DNA of 64,000 bases from Schistosoma haematobium (GCF_000699445.3 NC_067196.1:91235364-91299363); one strand, 5' to 3'; counted from the first letter of the stretch, positions 45,639 to 56,344 are shown. A program made the numbers and translations. The notes: generated by a model from the sequence alone, not told the origin.

Positions 45639-45734
45639 ATATATGATAACCCAATTATAAAATTCTTATAGATTTTTTGAAAAAAGATTTTTCAATTTTC
45701 GCTTTTACGCTGTATTTGTTACAAAAATTTATTT

Positions 45735-46030
45735 TCAATAGTTGAACTCATGAGTCAATCTAAGCTAGATTATTATTGAAAACCTGGAAGCATTGGACGA
45801 TCATCCTGTCCTAGTATAGGACTCGTTAGCAGTGTACATCCACAATCTCGTACATTGGACTCAATCCCATTACCATTGATCTGGCGCTCTAATGCTTAAC
45901 CTCTAGACCAGTGAGCAACGATATGATATAAATACCTGTTTTCACCTGACATAGATTGAAACCTCATTGATCACGGCTACTCACTAGAACTTCAAAGAAT
46001 CCATCTTGAAGTTATTCACTAGTGAACACA
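45735..46030 (-). mobile_element. Type B hammerhead SINE, decayed
   Basis: Antisense unit; minus-strand core CTAACGA and AGGA for GAAA. The 5' region includes TCACTAGAACTTCAAAG. Confidence 0.6.
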
Positions 46031-46304
46031 AACACTTATCTCTATAAAACGTAACTTACTGGAAAGACGATGAATAGACCTTCGTTTCATTTCCATTCAT
46101 CTATAGAATAACTTTTCAAGAGGATAATCAAATGTAACAACAAGTTATCAGTTGATATTTCATTCAACTACTGTCATTCAAGACAAATTTGTTTAGTCAT
46201 TTACGTTTTGATAGATATCACTAAGATGAAATATTGAACAAATTTCCTCTCATTAGCGTTTGTTTAGCGAGTTAGTGGGTTAGTTAGTTAGTTAGTTAGC
46301 CTCT

Positions 46305-46390
46305 ACACTAATACTGTGGAGTATGCTACTTATTTTGACATAAGTGGTACATAACGCTAGTCAGTAACAGAATATCTAGCAACATAAATC
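46305..46390 (+). repeat. Unclassified repeat E fragment
   Basis: Third copy of the family, keeping only GTATGCTACTTATTTTGACA and the next 60 bases. Confidence 0.5.
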
Positions 46391-46424
46391 ATTGTTATTT
46401 AAGTAATAAATTATTACTGTAGGA

Positions 46425-46735
46425 TTATAGAGATTGTTAATTTTTTTGGTAGAGATCATGAATCGATAAATGTTAAACCACCACTGAAAACCTGTAGGTA
46501 TTGGATAGCCATCCCATCATAGTATGAGACTCCTCAACAGTGTACATTCATAATCGTGCAAGAGGGACTCGAACTCAAGACCATCAGTCTTGAACGTGAA
46601 CACTTAATCTTTAAAGAACTGAGCTGGCATCCATTTGTTGAAGAGTTCTGTACTGAAACGAAATGATCATCCATTACTTTCAGGTTTTCAATACTGGTCT
46701 AACATTCATTGATTCATGATCTCAGTCAAAATAAT
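46425..46735. mobile_element. Inverted type B hammerhead SINE pair
   Basis: Antisense tail, ribozyme and tRNA-like head (46425-46635) joined to a sense ribozyme and tail (46636-46735). Sense core is TTGAAGA with GAAA kept and AUC for the triplet; antisense core TTGAGGA. Tails face outwards. Confidence 0.7.
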
Positions 46736-47350
46736 AATAATAATTTTTTATTATTATTATTGTTAATACTTAGAAAACAAAGTTTTAAGAAGACAATTTG
46801 ATTGGTTATTTTACTTCATTTTATCACATTTCCCATTTATTTTAATTTTGATTGGATAAAAATCTATCCCTGATAGTACACATAGTTAATTCATTATAAG
46901 AGGATAATAATAATAAGAATAAGAATAGCAATGATTATAATCATAGAAATGACTGATACTCTTCAAAGAAATAAATAGTAGTCATAAATACAGGAAAACT
47001 TTCAATTTGTAAAATGTACTAATGGAAACATTCTTCTTCTTCTTCTTGTTCATGTTCTTCTTCTTCTTTTTGAATTCAATGACAAGTTGAGGAACGACAA
47101 AGATAGAAAGAGAGAGGGAGGGAGACATAGTAAGAGCAAATCATAGAAACATTAGTAACTATGTAATTATTGTACTATTGTGGATTAAAATAAATGAGAC
47201 TAACACAATAAGTAAAGTAAGTTTTATATGATTTATGTTTAATTTAAAGTTTTTCATTTGTAACTTTCAATTTGTGTATTAGTCCATTCAATTCATTGAG
47301 AAAAATCAATGAAAAATGTAACGGGATTCGAAGCTTGTGAACATTTAACC
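46736..47350. other. No gene seen; microsatellite-bearing
   Basis: AAT/ATT runs near 46730-46762 and (TTC)n near 47033-47070. Confidence 0.45.
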
Positions 47351-47937
47351 TGTAGACTATTATAGCAACTCACGTGCAATTGAGTTGGTTCACATTAAAT
47401 TCGGTTAGGTCATTTTGTTAACTCATTAACGAATTGAGTCATCCGTACAAGAACAACAACAACTTATCTAAATCATTGTATCTTGATTCTTGTTACGAAT
47501 GTATGAACAGGTATGCTTGAGCATTGCTTACTGCCTACCTACGCATGTATTCACGCTGTTAGGCTTACTACTAACCGCTTAATTGATTCGGTGATTCATT
47601 CATTTCACTATGTATATATATATATGTCAATGTTATTCATGTTCATTGATCTCTCTCGTTTAATTGTACTCGTTTACCCGTACTCATATTCGCTGACTCA
47701 CTCACTCGCTCGCTCGCTCGCTTGCCTGCTTGCCTGCTTGCCTTTCGGCACAACTCTTCTGTGCTTGTTCAACGCACCTGTAATTCTGGATATCTGTGTA
47801 TGTGGTCCCATAATAAACGTAATCAACACTTTGTATTGGCCTTCTGAATAATGTACCGTTGGGGCGTTATCTAGTGACGGTTATCAAGACGAGCTGTTTA
47901 CGAAGTTTAGAGATGATATTGAATAATGACCACCACA
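47351..47937 (+). repeat. LTR-like repeat, family 1 (plus)
   Basis: Starts TGTAGACTATTATAG and ends GACCACCACA (TG...CA). Contains CATAATAAACGTAATCAACA, a likely polyadenylation region, followed by a short U5-like stretch. A GCTC/GCCT tetranucleotide run sits at 47697-47742. Inverted homologue at 21430-22012. No matching flanking duplication seen. Confidence 0.6.
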
Positions 47938-48149
47938 CTATTAAGCCAAAATCCAATAGTGTTAATATATATTCAAATTTAACTCATTCACGAAACTATA
48001 CCATTGTTCATTGTTTACTACTATCTCCATAAATCTCTAATTTGTAATTCATAAAACTATTTATATCTTTAAATATTTAAGAAAGATGTACATCACATAC
48101 TAAAGTTAGTTATATAAACAGTAACATTTAGCCGTTTAATTCAATAATA

Positions 48150-48260
48150 AAGTACTGCTGAGGAGTCTTACAATAGGATGAAACGGCCGTCCAGTGCTTC
48201 CAGGCTTTCCATGGTTGCCTAGCTTCAACTGGCTCATGATGTCAACTGTTGAAATAAAGT
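48150..48260 (+). mobile_element. Type B SINE truncated to ribozyme plus tail
   Basis: The copy begins almost exactly at the 5' strand of hammerhead stem I and runs through the tail (TTCCAGGCTTTCCATGG...). The tRNA-like head is absent. Confidence 0.75.
48152..48197 (+). ncRNA. Hammerhead ribozyme (type B), core intact
   Basis: GTACTG pairs with CAGTGC (one G-U). CTGAGGA at 48158-48164, stem II GUCU/GGAU (two wobbles), GAAA at 48180-48183, stem III ACG-GC-CGU, GUC with cleavage after 48191. All invariant bases are kept; stem II is weaker than in the 54.5 kb copy. Confidence 0.65.
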
Positions 48261-48557
48261 ACATTGTAGAATTAATCATGGATCGAATATATTAAAGTGT
48301 CATTTTTGTTCATTAGATTATTGTACATGATTAAAATAAAGAAAATATAGAAACAAACGTTTTTTTACTATTTACTTCTGTACATCACTACTGTTTAATT
48401 ATTGAACTATATCTTAATGAATACTTATTTATAGGGGAAACTTTTTTTGGAAGGGAAAACTGTCCTCATTTAAAGATCCCCATCATATTAAAAGACTAAT
48501 ATTTGAATACATACAGAATCATTTGTAAGTTTCTATCCAATAATATATCATAAAATG

Positions 48558-49090
48558 TACTTACTTGCCAACTTGCTTACTTACTTACTTACGCCTGTTA
48601 CTCCAAGTGAAGGAGCATAGACCGCTTACCAGCATTCTCCATCCAATCCTGTTCTGGGCAATCCTTTCCAGCTCCTTCCAGTTGTTATTCATTCTTTTCA
48701 TATGTGACTCTATTTACCGACGTTATGTGTTCTTTGGCCTTCCTCTTAACAGCTTCACTTCAGGATTCCAAGTTAGGGCTTGTCTCGTGATGCAGTTTGA
48801 TGATTTGCGTAATGTATATTCTATCCATTTCCATCGTCTTTTCCTAATTTCCTCTTCATCTGGAAGCTGGTTTGTTCTCTCCCACAGAAGGCTGTTGCTG
48901 ATGTTATCCGGTCAATGGATGTTGAGTATTTTGAGTAGACAACTACTTATAAATACTTGTACCTTCTTGATGATGGTTGTTGTAGTTCTCTAAGTTTCAG
49001 CTCTGTACAGTAGAACTGTCTTGACATTCGTTTTGAAGATTCTGACTTTGACATTGATTGACAGATAGTTGTTTTGAGTTCCATATTTTA
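48558..49090 (-). mobile_element. RTE-type 3' part, second subfamily
   Basis: Minus strand from a long TTACTTGCCAACTTGCTTAC tail to the NSKQLS region. Closely similar to 22478-23000; several substitutions and stops. Confidence 0.8.
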
Positions 49091-49259
49091 TCGATATTAT
49101 TAAATTAAATTTTATTTTAATCTTAAATTAATGATTAGTAATAATTGATAATCTATTGATTTAATATTAAATCTGACCTATCAATAACCAGGTATATAAG
49201 AGAACAAATGAAGTGAACTATCGAATTAATGGTTATGAATACATTTACATGTATATTGC

Positions 49260-49325
49260 ATACTTGATACCTTTCTTTCCCTCTCCCTCTCTCTCTCTTT
49301 CCCTCGCTCTCCCTCTTTCTCTCTA
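49260..49325. repeat. Polypyrimidine (CT-rich) tract
   Basis: CTCTCCCTCTCTCTCTC-type run of about 60 bases. Confidence 0.7.
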
Positions 49326-49409
49326 TGAATTAGTTCAAATGGCTAGTACATCATATTTAATTTACCAAATATGATATTATCACTAATATTAGTCCCTTTG
49401 ATAAATTTC

Positions 49410-50308
49410 GATCATGTAATAAGAAGACGAAGATGATCAGAACAATGTGATGATGATAATATTAGCGCAATACATTTCGAACAATCTGATGGTTGCGGAA
49501 ACAAATAGAATCAAGTGACCCAATAAGAGTAGAGGATAATCATCCATCATCCTCTATTGCTAAACCTATAATCGAAACAGGACATAAGATTGATCTAAAC
49601 TCGGCTTTTGTGGTGATGTAAAAACGTGTAAAAGGGAGTATACTAAGGTTTATTGAATCTTTAGCCATACGAAAATTCAAACCCCTTTTTTGTATTCAAA
49701 AACAGTCTGTTCTCATCTTCAACCTAACCTGGTAATATTGGTTGATTATCCAGAGTGATTAGGTTTCAAATTGTGTTCACATCCTTGTCTCCTCTTACCC
49801 CATTTCCAGTCTAGTTAATCTTTTATTTTTTTATATATAAAAGTTCTTAACTTTTGTAACGTGTGGACTGCAGGTTTTGATAAGCAGTGTTTATATCGAT
49901 CGATCCAATGATACGTAAACACGTACGGACGACCTAGAGTCCCGATTGGTCCCGTTTTCCTTTCTAGCCCAGCCAGTTGAGTCCAGAACACAAGTCACAG
50001 CCTCTGAGTTATGAAACATTTTATTTCAGACATACTCTATTTATATACTAACCAAACAAACCACATCGTACCATAAAATAGGAAACAACATTTACACAAT
50101 ATTTAACAAGTGAAACAAACATCGACAAATGGGAAATGTACATTTAACCTCCAAGGCCACCATAGACTTAACTCGATAATTATTGGTATATTTTTCCGAC
50201 TATCCTAACATGAACAAGTGCATTATGTGTGATCAGATTGTTCGAAATGTATTGCGCTAACATATCATCACATAGTTCTGATCATCTTTGTCTTCTTATT
50301 ACATGATC
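49410..50308. repeat. Block bounded by about 80-bp inverted repeats
   Basis: 49410-49490 and 50232-50308 are reverse complements with only a few differences. The 740-base interior includes an LTR-like segment (49860-50165). The word ATCACTAATATT occurs in direct orientation at both outer sides (49379-49390 and 50306-50317). No transposase frame is visible. Confidence 0.65.
49860..50165 (-). repeat. LTR-like repeat, family 3
   Basis: Homologous to 32635-32965 in the same orientation. Minus strand contains GTATATAAATAGAG-type TATA sequence near 50033-50045. Confidence 0.45.
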
Positions 50309-50574
50309 ACTAATATTTTTGTATTAAATTCAAATACATTTTATTATTCCTAATGTTTATCTTATCTTCTCATTATTCATCAGTTGCCAACTATACTAAT
50401 CAGTAATTTTATAAGTTTTAAAACTTCATTAAAAATATAAAACAAAATCCACACACACAAAAAAATCTTTTTTTTGTAATATTTCAATCAAAAAAATTAC
50501 AAAAACCGTCATAGAAACAAAAAAGATCCTGTTTATTGATTTATACGAAGAATTAAAACTATTTTGCAGTATCA
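50309..50574. other. No gene seen
   Basis: AT-rich with T-runs near 50467-50476. Confidence 0.4.
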
Positions 50575-51040
50575 TAATGGGTTTTGTGGAGAGTTTTAGA
50601 AATTTCACATGTTGAAATCATCACTCAGTTGAAGCTAGACCAACATTGAAAGCCTGGGAGCACTGAAAGGCCGTTTCGTCCTAGTATGGGACTCCTCAGC
50701 AGTGCGCATCCACGAACCCGCCCCCCGCAGGATTCGAACGCAGGACCTCCTGGCTTCGCGAGCGAGCACTTAACCATTAGACCACTGAGCCGGCATCCAA
50801 CGGTGTTAATGTCTAACTCCAACCAATCCACGAAGTTGCGCCACCGTACACCATTGTCTTAAGTGAGTTGTTATCTCACAACAGACCTGATTGAACTCCA
50901 CTGGTAACGGCTTCTCAATAGAACTCCAAGAGTTTTTCCTGAAGTCAGTCACTAGTGAGCAGTTGATTATTATCAGAATGGGTTTTGTGGAGAGTTTTAA
51001 AAATTTCACAGGTTGAAATGAAGAGTCAGTTGAAGCTGTA
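50575..51040 (-). mobile_element. Type B hammerhead SINE, full unit with start of a second
   Basis: The antisense tail GTTTTGTGGAGAGTTTTA starts at 50581 and again at 50982, a 401-base period, so this is one unit plus the tail of its tandem neighbour. The tRNA-like head (B-box reverse complement GGATTCGAACGC) is well kept. Minus-strand ribozyme: CTGAGGA (50699-50693), perfect stem II GUCC/GGAC, GAAA (50677-50674), stem I GCACTG/CAGTGC; the cleavage triplet is UUU instead of GUC. Confidence 0.8.
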
Positions 51041-51107
51041 TTTTATTCATATATATAATATTTCATTTATATTTTCATCATTATTGATCAATCTACAACT
51101 TGACTTA

Positions 51108-51187
51108 GTTTATTTATGCCTGTTACTCTTCGTGGAAGAGTATAGGCTACCCATCAGCATTCTTCATCCAACACTGTCCTAGGCAAA
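51108..51187 (-). mobile_element. RTE 3'-end stub
   Basis: Only the last 75 bases: TTATGCCTGTTACTCTTCG, ATCCAACACTGTCCTAGGCA. Confidence 0.7.
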
Positions 51188-51244
51188 TGTTAACCAGAAA
51201 GAAAATAATAAATCAATCTATAAACGACATATGATATTTAGATC

Positions 51245-51330
51245 GTTAAATAAGAAAGAAAGATTAGTTCAGTGAAGAGTTCTCTTTTTGGCGAATTCAT
51301 TTTCAAAGCTGTACAATCACAAATATGTAT
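51245..51330 (-). repeat. Repeat G
   Basis: Reverse complement of 19632-19720. Both copies lie near PLE endonuclease fragments, so it may belong to that element. Confidence 0.45.
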
Positions 51331-51597
51331 ACGTATTTTTACAGGATGATAATAATACTGACAATAAAACTTCTGTTATACATGGTGACAGTGAGGTTAA
51401 ATAAACAAATGTATTAGAAAAAAGTTTTTAAAACAAGGAAAGTTTTAATAAAATGTTGAAACAGAGATGAAATGTAATCAGAATGGAAATAAAAACAAAC
51501 CGGTTGGGGGTAGAAGATTTGAAGGGAAGATGGAAGGTGAAGCAGGTGGCTGTAAGGGAACAAGAGTATGAAGAAAGAGAAAAAAAAATTTTTTTAA
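51331..51597. other. No gene seen
   Basis: A-rich on the plus strand; probably PLE 3' flank. Confidence 0.35.
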
Positions 51598-51960
51598 TAC
51601 ATTAAGATCATGGTAGAAGAAGAGGTTGTACCAGTCTCTTTTGTACACACAATTCTGGTTTTTCAAAATGTATGGCTATTGCCTCGGCTATGCAAAGAAG
51701 ATGCAGTCTAATTGTCTTAGGAAGGCTTCTGCTTACCTTGTAGATGACTTTGAACGCAGAGTCTGTCTTGATTGAATGACCTGTGTTCACAAAGTGTTCG
51801 ATTATAGAACTTCTTATTGAACCGTTGCCTCCTCTTTTTAGCCACGCCGAACAATGTTCTTTAGATCATTGACTAACTTATCAAAGGCATTAAATTCTGC
51901 CTTCAAACGTTCAACTAGTAACTTTGTTGATTCTATGTGAGAATTTTTGATGCGTTGAAT
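51598..51960 (-). pseudogene. Penelope-like element GIY-YIG C-terminal region
   Basis: Minus strand reads SKEHCSAWLKRGGNGSIRSS then IIEHFVNTGHSIKTDSAFKV then IAEAIAIHFEKPELCVQKR. This is the second half of a PLE endonuclease with the conserved GH and CVQK motifs. 51608-51790 is an open stretch of it. RT part absent or unrecognisable. Confidence 0.7.
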
Positions 51961-52165
51961 ATTTTTAAGGGAAGGTGGAAGTTACACATGAGCTCAAAGA
52001 TTTTAAGAATTGACTTAAGGAACGGCATAATTTGAGACGTTCATCCAAAAAAGAAACTTAAATCGAGTAATTTCTCTCGATATTCTACAGCGTATTGTCA
52101 CTAGGTACGCTACAATCTATAAACATCCTAATAATTAATAGGATTAAACTATAGATATACTATAA

Positions 52166-52238
52166 CCAACAGAGTGGGTTGGAGAATGCTGGTCGGCGGC
52201 CTATGCTCCATTAGGAGTAACAGGCGTAAGTAAGTAAT
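52166..52238 (+). mobile_element. RTE 3'-end stub, first subfamily
   Basis: About 70 bases, ACAGAGTGGGTTGGAGAATG to GGCGTAAGTAAGTAA, well conserved, so a fairly young copy. Confidence 0.8.
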
Positions 52239-52435
52239 ACTACAACCAATGAATAGAGTAGTATGGTTATGTTCTATTTAAATTGTTACTCATTATTTAT
52301 CGTATCAGATAAATTCTACCCGATAAGCCTTTATTTTAGTCTATGACCTTTTTTTTCTAAAGAAATGAGAAACTTTGATGAAACAATCTATAATGAACTA
52401 AGCTATTTAATCATTAAATACATTGAACTATATCT

Positions 52436-52545
52436 GTTGGCAGAGAAGATTTGTAGGTCAGGTGGATGATTTTGGCGGAGTTTTGTTCTCTGAGCTGGAT
52501 GGCTTGGTCGTGATCCAGCTCAGAGAACAAAACTCCATCAAAACT
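52436..52545. mobile_element. PLE 3' tails in perfect fold-back
   Basis: An antisense tail (52436-52512) meets a sense tail (52513-52545). The arms 52477-52500 and 52513-52536 are exact reverse complements over 24 bases with a 12-base loop. Confidence 0.8.
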
Positions 52546-52769
52546 ATATCTGTTCATTAACTACATTATCAGTTTACTAAATTGTTTATTTGGGATCATA
52601 AATACACCCTCTTAGACTTAGTATGAGATTATCTATACTTTACTTCAAACCTTGTTAAATGTGATCAAATAAGCTTCATTTCATTTCTCCTATGTAATTT
52701 GAAACAATGTATTTTCAATAGTATCTTTCATCAAATAGAGATGAAATGTTTTTTAATTATAAGAGAATA

Positions 52770-53460
52770 TAATAGCTGAATTCATGAGTCAATTAAAGCT
52801 AGGCCACCATGAAAAACCTGGAAGCATTGGATTGATCGAAGTAAGATATTAACACCGTTGGATGCCGTCTCAATGGTCTAGAGGTTAAGCGTTCGATTGT
52901 GAAGCCGATAGGTCCTGGTTTCGGATCGCGTGAGGCGGGATAGTAGATGAGCACTACTGAGCAGTCCCATACTAGGACGAAATGACCGTCCAGTGCTTCC
53001 AGGTTTTCCATTGTGGTCCAGCTTTAATTGACTTATGAATTTAACTACTAAATTACTATAATATCCACAAAACCCCTCTCTGATTATAATCATCATATGC
53101 TCACTAATGACTGACTTCAATAAGTATTTCCTGGAGTTCTAGTGAGAAAGCACAACTAGTGAAGTTCAACCAGATCTGTTTTGAGATAATAACTCACTGA
53201 AGATGATGGTGGATGGTGTCTCCATTTCTTGAATTAGTTGAAGTTAGACATTAACACTGTTGAATGTCGACTCAGTAGTTTGGAGGTAAGCGTTTCACAC
53301 TAAAGACTGTTTGGTCCTGTGTTCGAATCTCGCGCGGCGAAATTATGGATGCACACTGTTGAAAAGTCCTAAACTACAACGAAACGACCATCCAATACTT
53401 CTAAGTTCTCCATAATGGTCTAGCTTTAATATAATTCATAGATTCAACAATTAAATTATA
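52770..53460. mobile_element. Type B hammerhead SINE: inverted tail then direct dimer
   Basis: Antisense tail 52770-52830, then two sense units with predicted cleavage points after 52990 (GUC) and 53392 (AUC), 402 bases apart. First core CTGAGCA (G8 to C) with GAAA; second core TTGAAAA with GAAA. Both should be inactive. Confidence 0.75.
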
Positions 53461-53997
53461 AAAGAATATGTTAATTTTTCATAGTCCAATATGAATGAAA
53501 CCATTTCAAAGCATTTTATTAATAAATCTTACTGGTTTATTCAACAATATCATTTACTTGCAAGTCTTTTTATCCCTACAAAACAACAACAACAACAACT
53601 TGAAATTTAAGCACAAATGTTAACATGGTTACAAGACTCTCGGTTTCCATGATTACTCATCATTAAAAGTAAGGGAAACCGCTTTGATGTGTATAGATTA
53701 TGTAGCGGTTAAGTATTAAACAAAAAATACTCTAATTTTGACATAATTTATCCAAATAATGTTTACTTTTAACTTACACATATAGTAATGAAAGAATTAT
53801 CAAATATGCATATTGAGTAAGGGGGATATCCATTGTATTTAATCACTTTCTGATTTAAAGTCCATCTTGTTTTGTTTTGCAACCTGTAAACATCTTGCAG
53901 TCATTAAGTAATGGAAAGTAAATTCGATATTAAACTAGTTTCGTTTTATTTGTTGCTTTTATTTATTTTAACGATATTCACTTAACAAATGTATATG
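53461..53997. other. No gene seen
   Basis: AT-rich, unique-looking. Confidence 0.45.
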
Positions 53998-54225
53998 GAG
54001 TATGGAGTTGTAGAGATTGTTGAGTTTTTTAATTGAGATCATGAATCGATCAATGTTAGACCACCAATGAAAATCTGTAAGTTGTGTACAGTCGTTTCAT
54101 TGTACTATGGAATTCCTCAGAAGTGGTCTGGAGATTAAGTGTTTGCATGTGAGATCGAAAGTCTTGGGTTCGAATGCCGAGTGTAGGATCGTGGATATGC
54201 ATTTCTGAGAAGTCCCATACTAGAT
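53998..54225. mobile_element. Inverted type B SINE pair, truncated
   Basis: Antisense tail and ribozyme (53998-54118) joined to a sense tRNA-like head and half ribozyme (54119-54225), which breaks off inside stem II where the next unit begins. Confidence 0.65.
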
Positions 54226-54560
54226 ATTTCCTGGAGTTTCATTAAGAAGTAGTGACTAGTGGAGTTCAACCGGGTCTGTTGTGAGAGAGTAACTCATTGA
54301 AGACAATGGTGGATGTGTTGCTCAATTTCGTGGATTGGTTGAAGTTAGACATTAACACCATCGGATACTGGCTGGCTCAGTGGTCTAGAGGTTAAGCGCT
54401 TGTCGCGAGACTGGTAGGTCCTGGGTTCGAGCCCCACGTAGTGCGGGATCGTGGATGCGCACTGCTGAGGAGTCCCATGCTAGGACGAAACGGCCGTCCA
54501 GTGCTTCCAGGTTTCCAATGTTGGTCTAGCTTCAACTGAGTGATGATTTCAACTTGTGAA
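54226..54560 (+). mobile_element. Most complete type B tRNA-headed hammerhead SINE
   Basis: Begins GATATTTCCTGGAG, then the 5' region, a perfect A-box TGGCTCAGTGG (54373-54383), a B-box GGTTCGAGCCC (54424-54434) one base off consensus at the usual tRNA spacing, the hammerhead, and the tail through ACTGAGTGATGATTTCAAC. No protein is encoded. Such elements depend on another element's enzymes. With an intact internal promoter and ribozyme it is the best candidate here for a transcribed, self-cleaving copy. Confidence 0.82.
54452..54509 (+). ncRNA. Hammerhead ribozyme (type B), fully conserved
   Basis: Stem I GCACTG (54459-54464) pairs perfectly with CAGTGC (54499-54504), extended by TGGA/TCCA across an internal loop. 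Core CTGAGGA 54465-54471. Stem II GUCC (54472-54475)/GGAC (54483-54486) with a 7-base loop. GAAA 54487-54490. Stem III ACG-GC-CGU. Triplet GUC, cleavage predicted after 54498. Confidence 0.85.
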
Positions 54561-54932
54561 ATAAGATATTTATTGGTTTTGTTTACAAAATTATTTATTT
54601 ACAAAAATAAAAAAATACACAAAAATAAATTTAATAAACATTTAAGATTTATTTAATACCCTTTACATTGGATAACTTAATTTCATTTTAAAGTTTCAAG
54701 TTACCATGACAACAAGTTTCCAGTTCCATTTTTGAAGAAAAAAAAGAAGAAACATTTTTTTTTCGATATAATTGTTACATTCCTATTTAATTAAACTATT
54801 GACACTTTTACATGTTATATTGATGAGTTTACAGTTGGCCCTACTCCCCTTTGTTAAATATAATCTGTTCAAAAGTAAACAACAAAATCAAACTAAAATA
54901 CCTAACGTATTGAAATTCTTGAACATCTATTG
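54561..54932. other. No gene seen
   Basis: AT-rich with A- and T-runs. Confidence 0.45.
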
Positions 54933-55165
54933 TGGTGGTCAAATACTTAATTTAATCTATAAACTTTGTATACAGTTCATTGTGATCATCGTCAGTAGAT
55001 AACGACTCAGTAGTGAATTATTCAGAAGGCGAGTATGGAGTATTGATTGTGTATATTATTACACGACAAACAGATCACCAATACTCCAGACATGCGAAAC
55101 ATGAATGAAAGGCTAATGACGACAAGCAAGCGAGTGAGTGAGCGCACGAGACAAATGAATAGGAT
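54933..55165 (-). repeat. LTR-like repeat, family 1, partial
   Basis: Third copy of the family at 21430-22012 and 47351-47937, same orientation as the first. Holds the TGTGGTGGTCA end and a short GAGT tetranucleotide run, then breaks off. Confidence 0.5.
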
Positions 55166-55215
55166 TAATATATATAAGTTATACATTATTATTAAATTAA
55201 TATACGAATAAACTT

Positions 55216-55338
55216 CCTTACTAACTCCTGTTACCAACAATAAATCATAGGCCACCGACCAGCATTTTCCAACCCGATCTATCCTTAGCCTGTTCATTCT
55301 TCTCATGTCTAGTTCCATTTCTCGGTGCATTATGTTGT
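55216..55338 (-). mobile_element. RTE 3'-end fragment
   Basis: Minus strand CCTGTTACCAACAATAAATC tail region to the NTMHREME-like segment. It breaks off directly at a type B SINE. Confidence 0.65.
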
Positions 55339-55450
55339 TTGATTCACTACTGAGGAATCCTGCAATGGGACGAAACAACCGTCCACTCTTTCCATATTTT
55401 TCGTAGTTGTCTAGCTTCAATTGAATCATGATTTCAACTATTGAAATCAA
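55339..55450 (+). mobile_element. Type B SINE, ribozyme plus tail
   Basis: 5'-truncated like 48150-48260. CTGAGGA, GAAA and GUC are kept but the first stem II pair is A-C and stem I is poor. Confidence 0.65.
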
Positions 55451-55914
55451 TATAAATAACTTGAATGCTAGAATATTCATGTTTAACTAAATACATCATA
55501 TTTTTAAGATATTGTATGAATATAATATTTACATATTATACTGATAACAGATTATAGGTCAGTAACATGATTTATTACTGTAAGATTAGGTCATGTCTTT
55601 TTTGTATTAGATTCTATCTTATCAGATATGTATTTAGATCCATTTGAACAACAACAACAACAAGATCGTACCAAACTTTTAAGGTTCTTAAATGACAATC
55701 ATCATTTGTTAATTGAGATAAAACTCGTTTACATTTATTTCTTATGATATAAATATATGAACTAAAATAAATATATCGATCAAATAGTTATACTACTTGT
55801 ATCTATACCAAAATAGTTCACATGTGCATATACATAAAACTTTCATTCATGAATTCAAATTACTACTAATAAGATTTTTAAGTAATATCATATTTTAACA
55901 TCTTTTATTTTTTT
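55451..55914. other. No gene seen
   Basis: AT-rich, unique-looking. Confidence 0.45.
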
Positions 55915-56225
55915 GATTGAGATCATGAATTGATTGATGTTAGACCACTATTGAAAACTTGGAAGCACTGTAAGACCGTTTCGTCCTATTGAGGGACTCC
56001 TCAGCAGTGGGCATCCACGATCCCGCTCGCGGGATTCGAACCCGGGGTGTTCAGTCTCGCGCACGAACGCTTAACCCACTGGATCACTGAGACGGTATCC
56101 AATGGTGTTAATGTCTAACCCCAACCAATCCATAAAGTTACGCGACCATCTTCCATTGTATTGAGGTAGACTCGTGTTTCTACCCGACACAGATTAGCTC
56201 CACTGGTCACGGCTTTTATTGAAAA
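55915..56225 (-). mobile_element. Type B hammerhead SINE
   Basis: Antisense unit with good tRNA-like head (GGGATTCGAACCC). Minus-strand ribozyme: CTGAGGA (56004-55998), perfect stem II GUCC/GGAC, GAAA (55982-55979), stem I CACTG/CAGTG; triplet UUA in place of GUC. The 5' region has the GTAGA-type variant shared with 16096-16551. Confidence 0.75.
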
Positions 56226-56344
56226 TAAGGAAATAGGATTAAATAACTAGTTTCTCTTTAGGAATAAATTGAATGACAAACTAAAATAAATAACAATGAT
56301 AAAAGTACTTGTTTTTTATGTCCAATTGGTGATGTTTTACGTGT

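Noticed and set aside
54772..55002. 76-codon hydrophobic frame
   Set aside because: Runs into the LTR-like repeat and shows no conserved feature.
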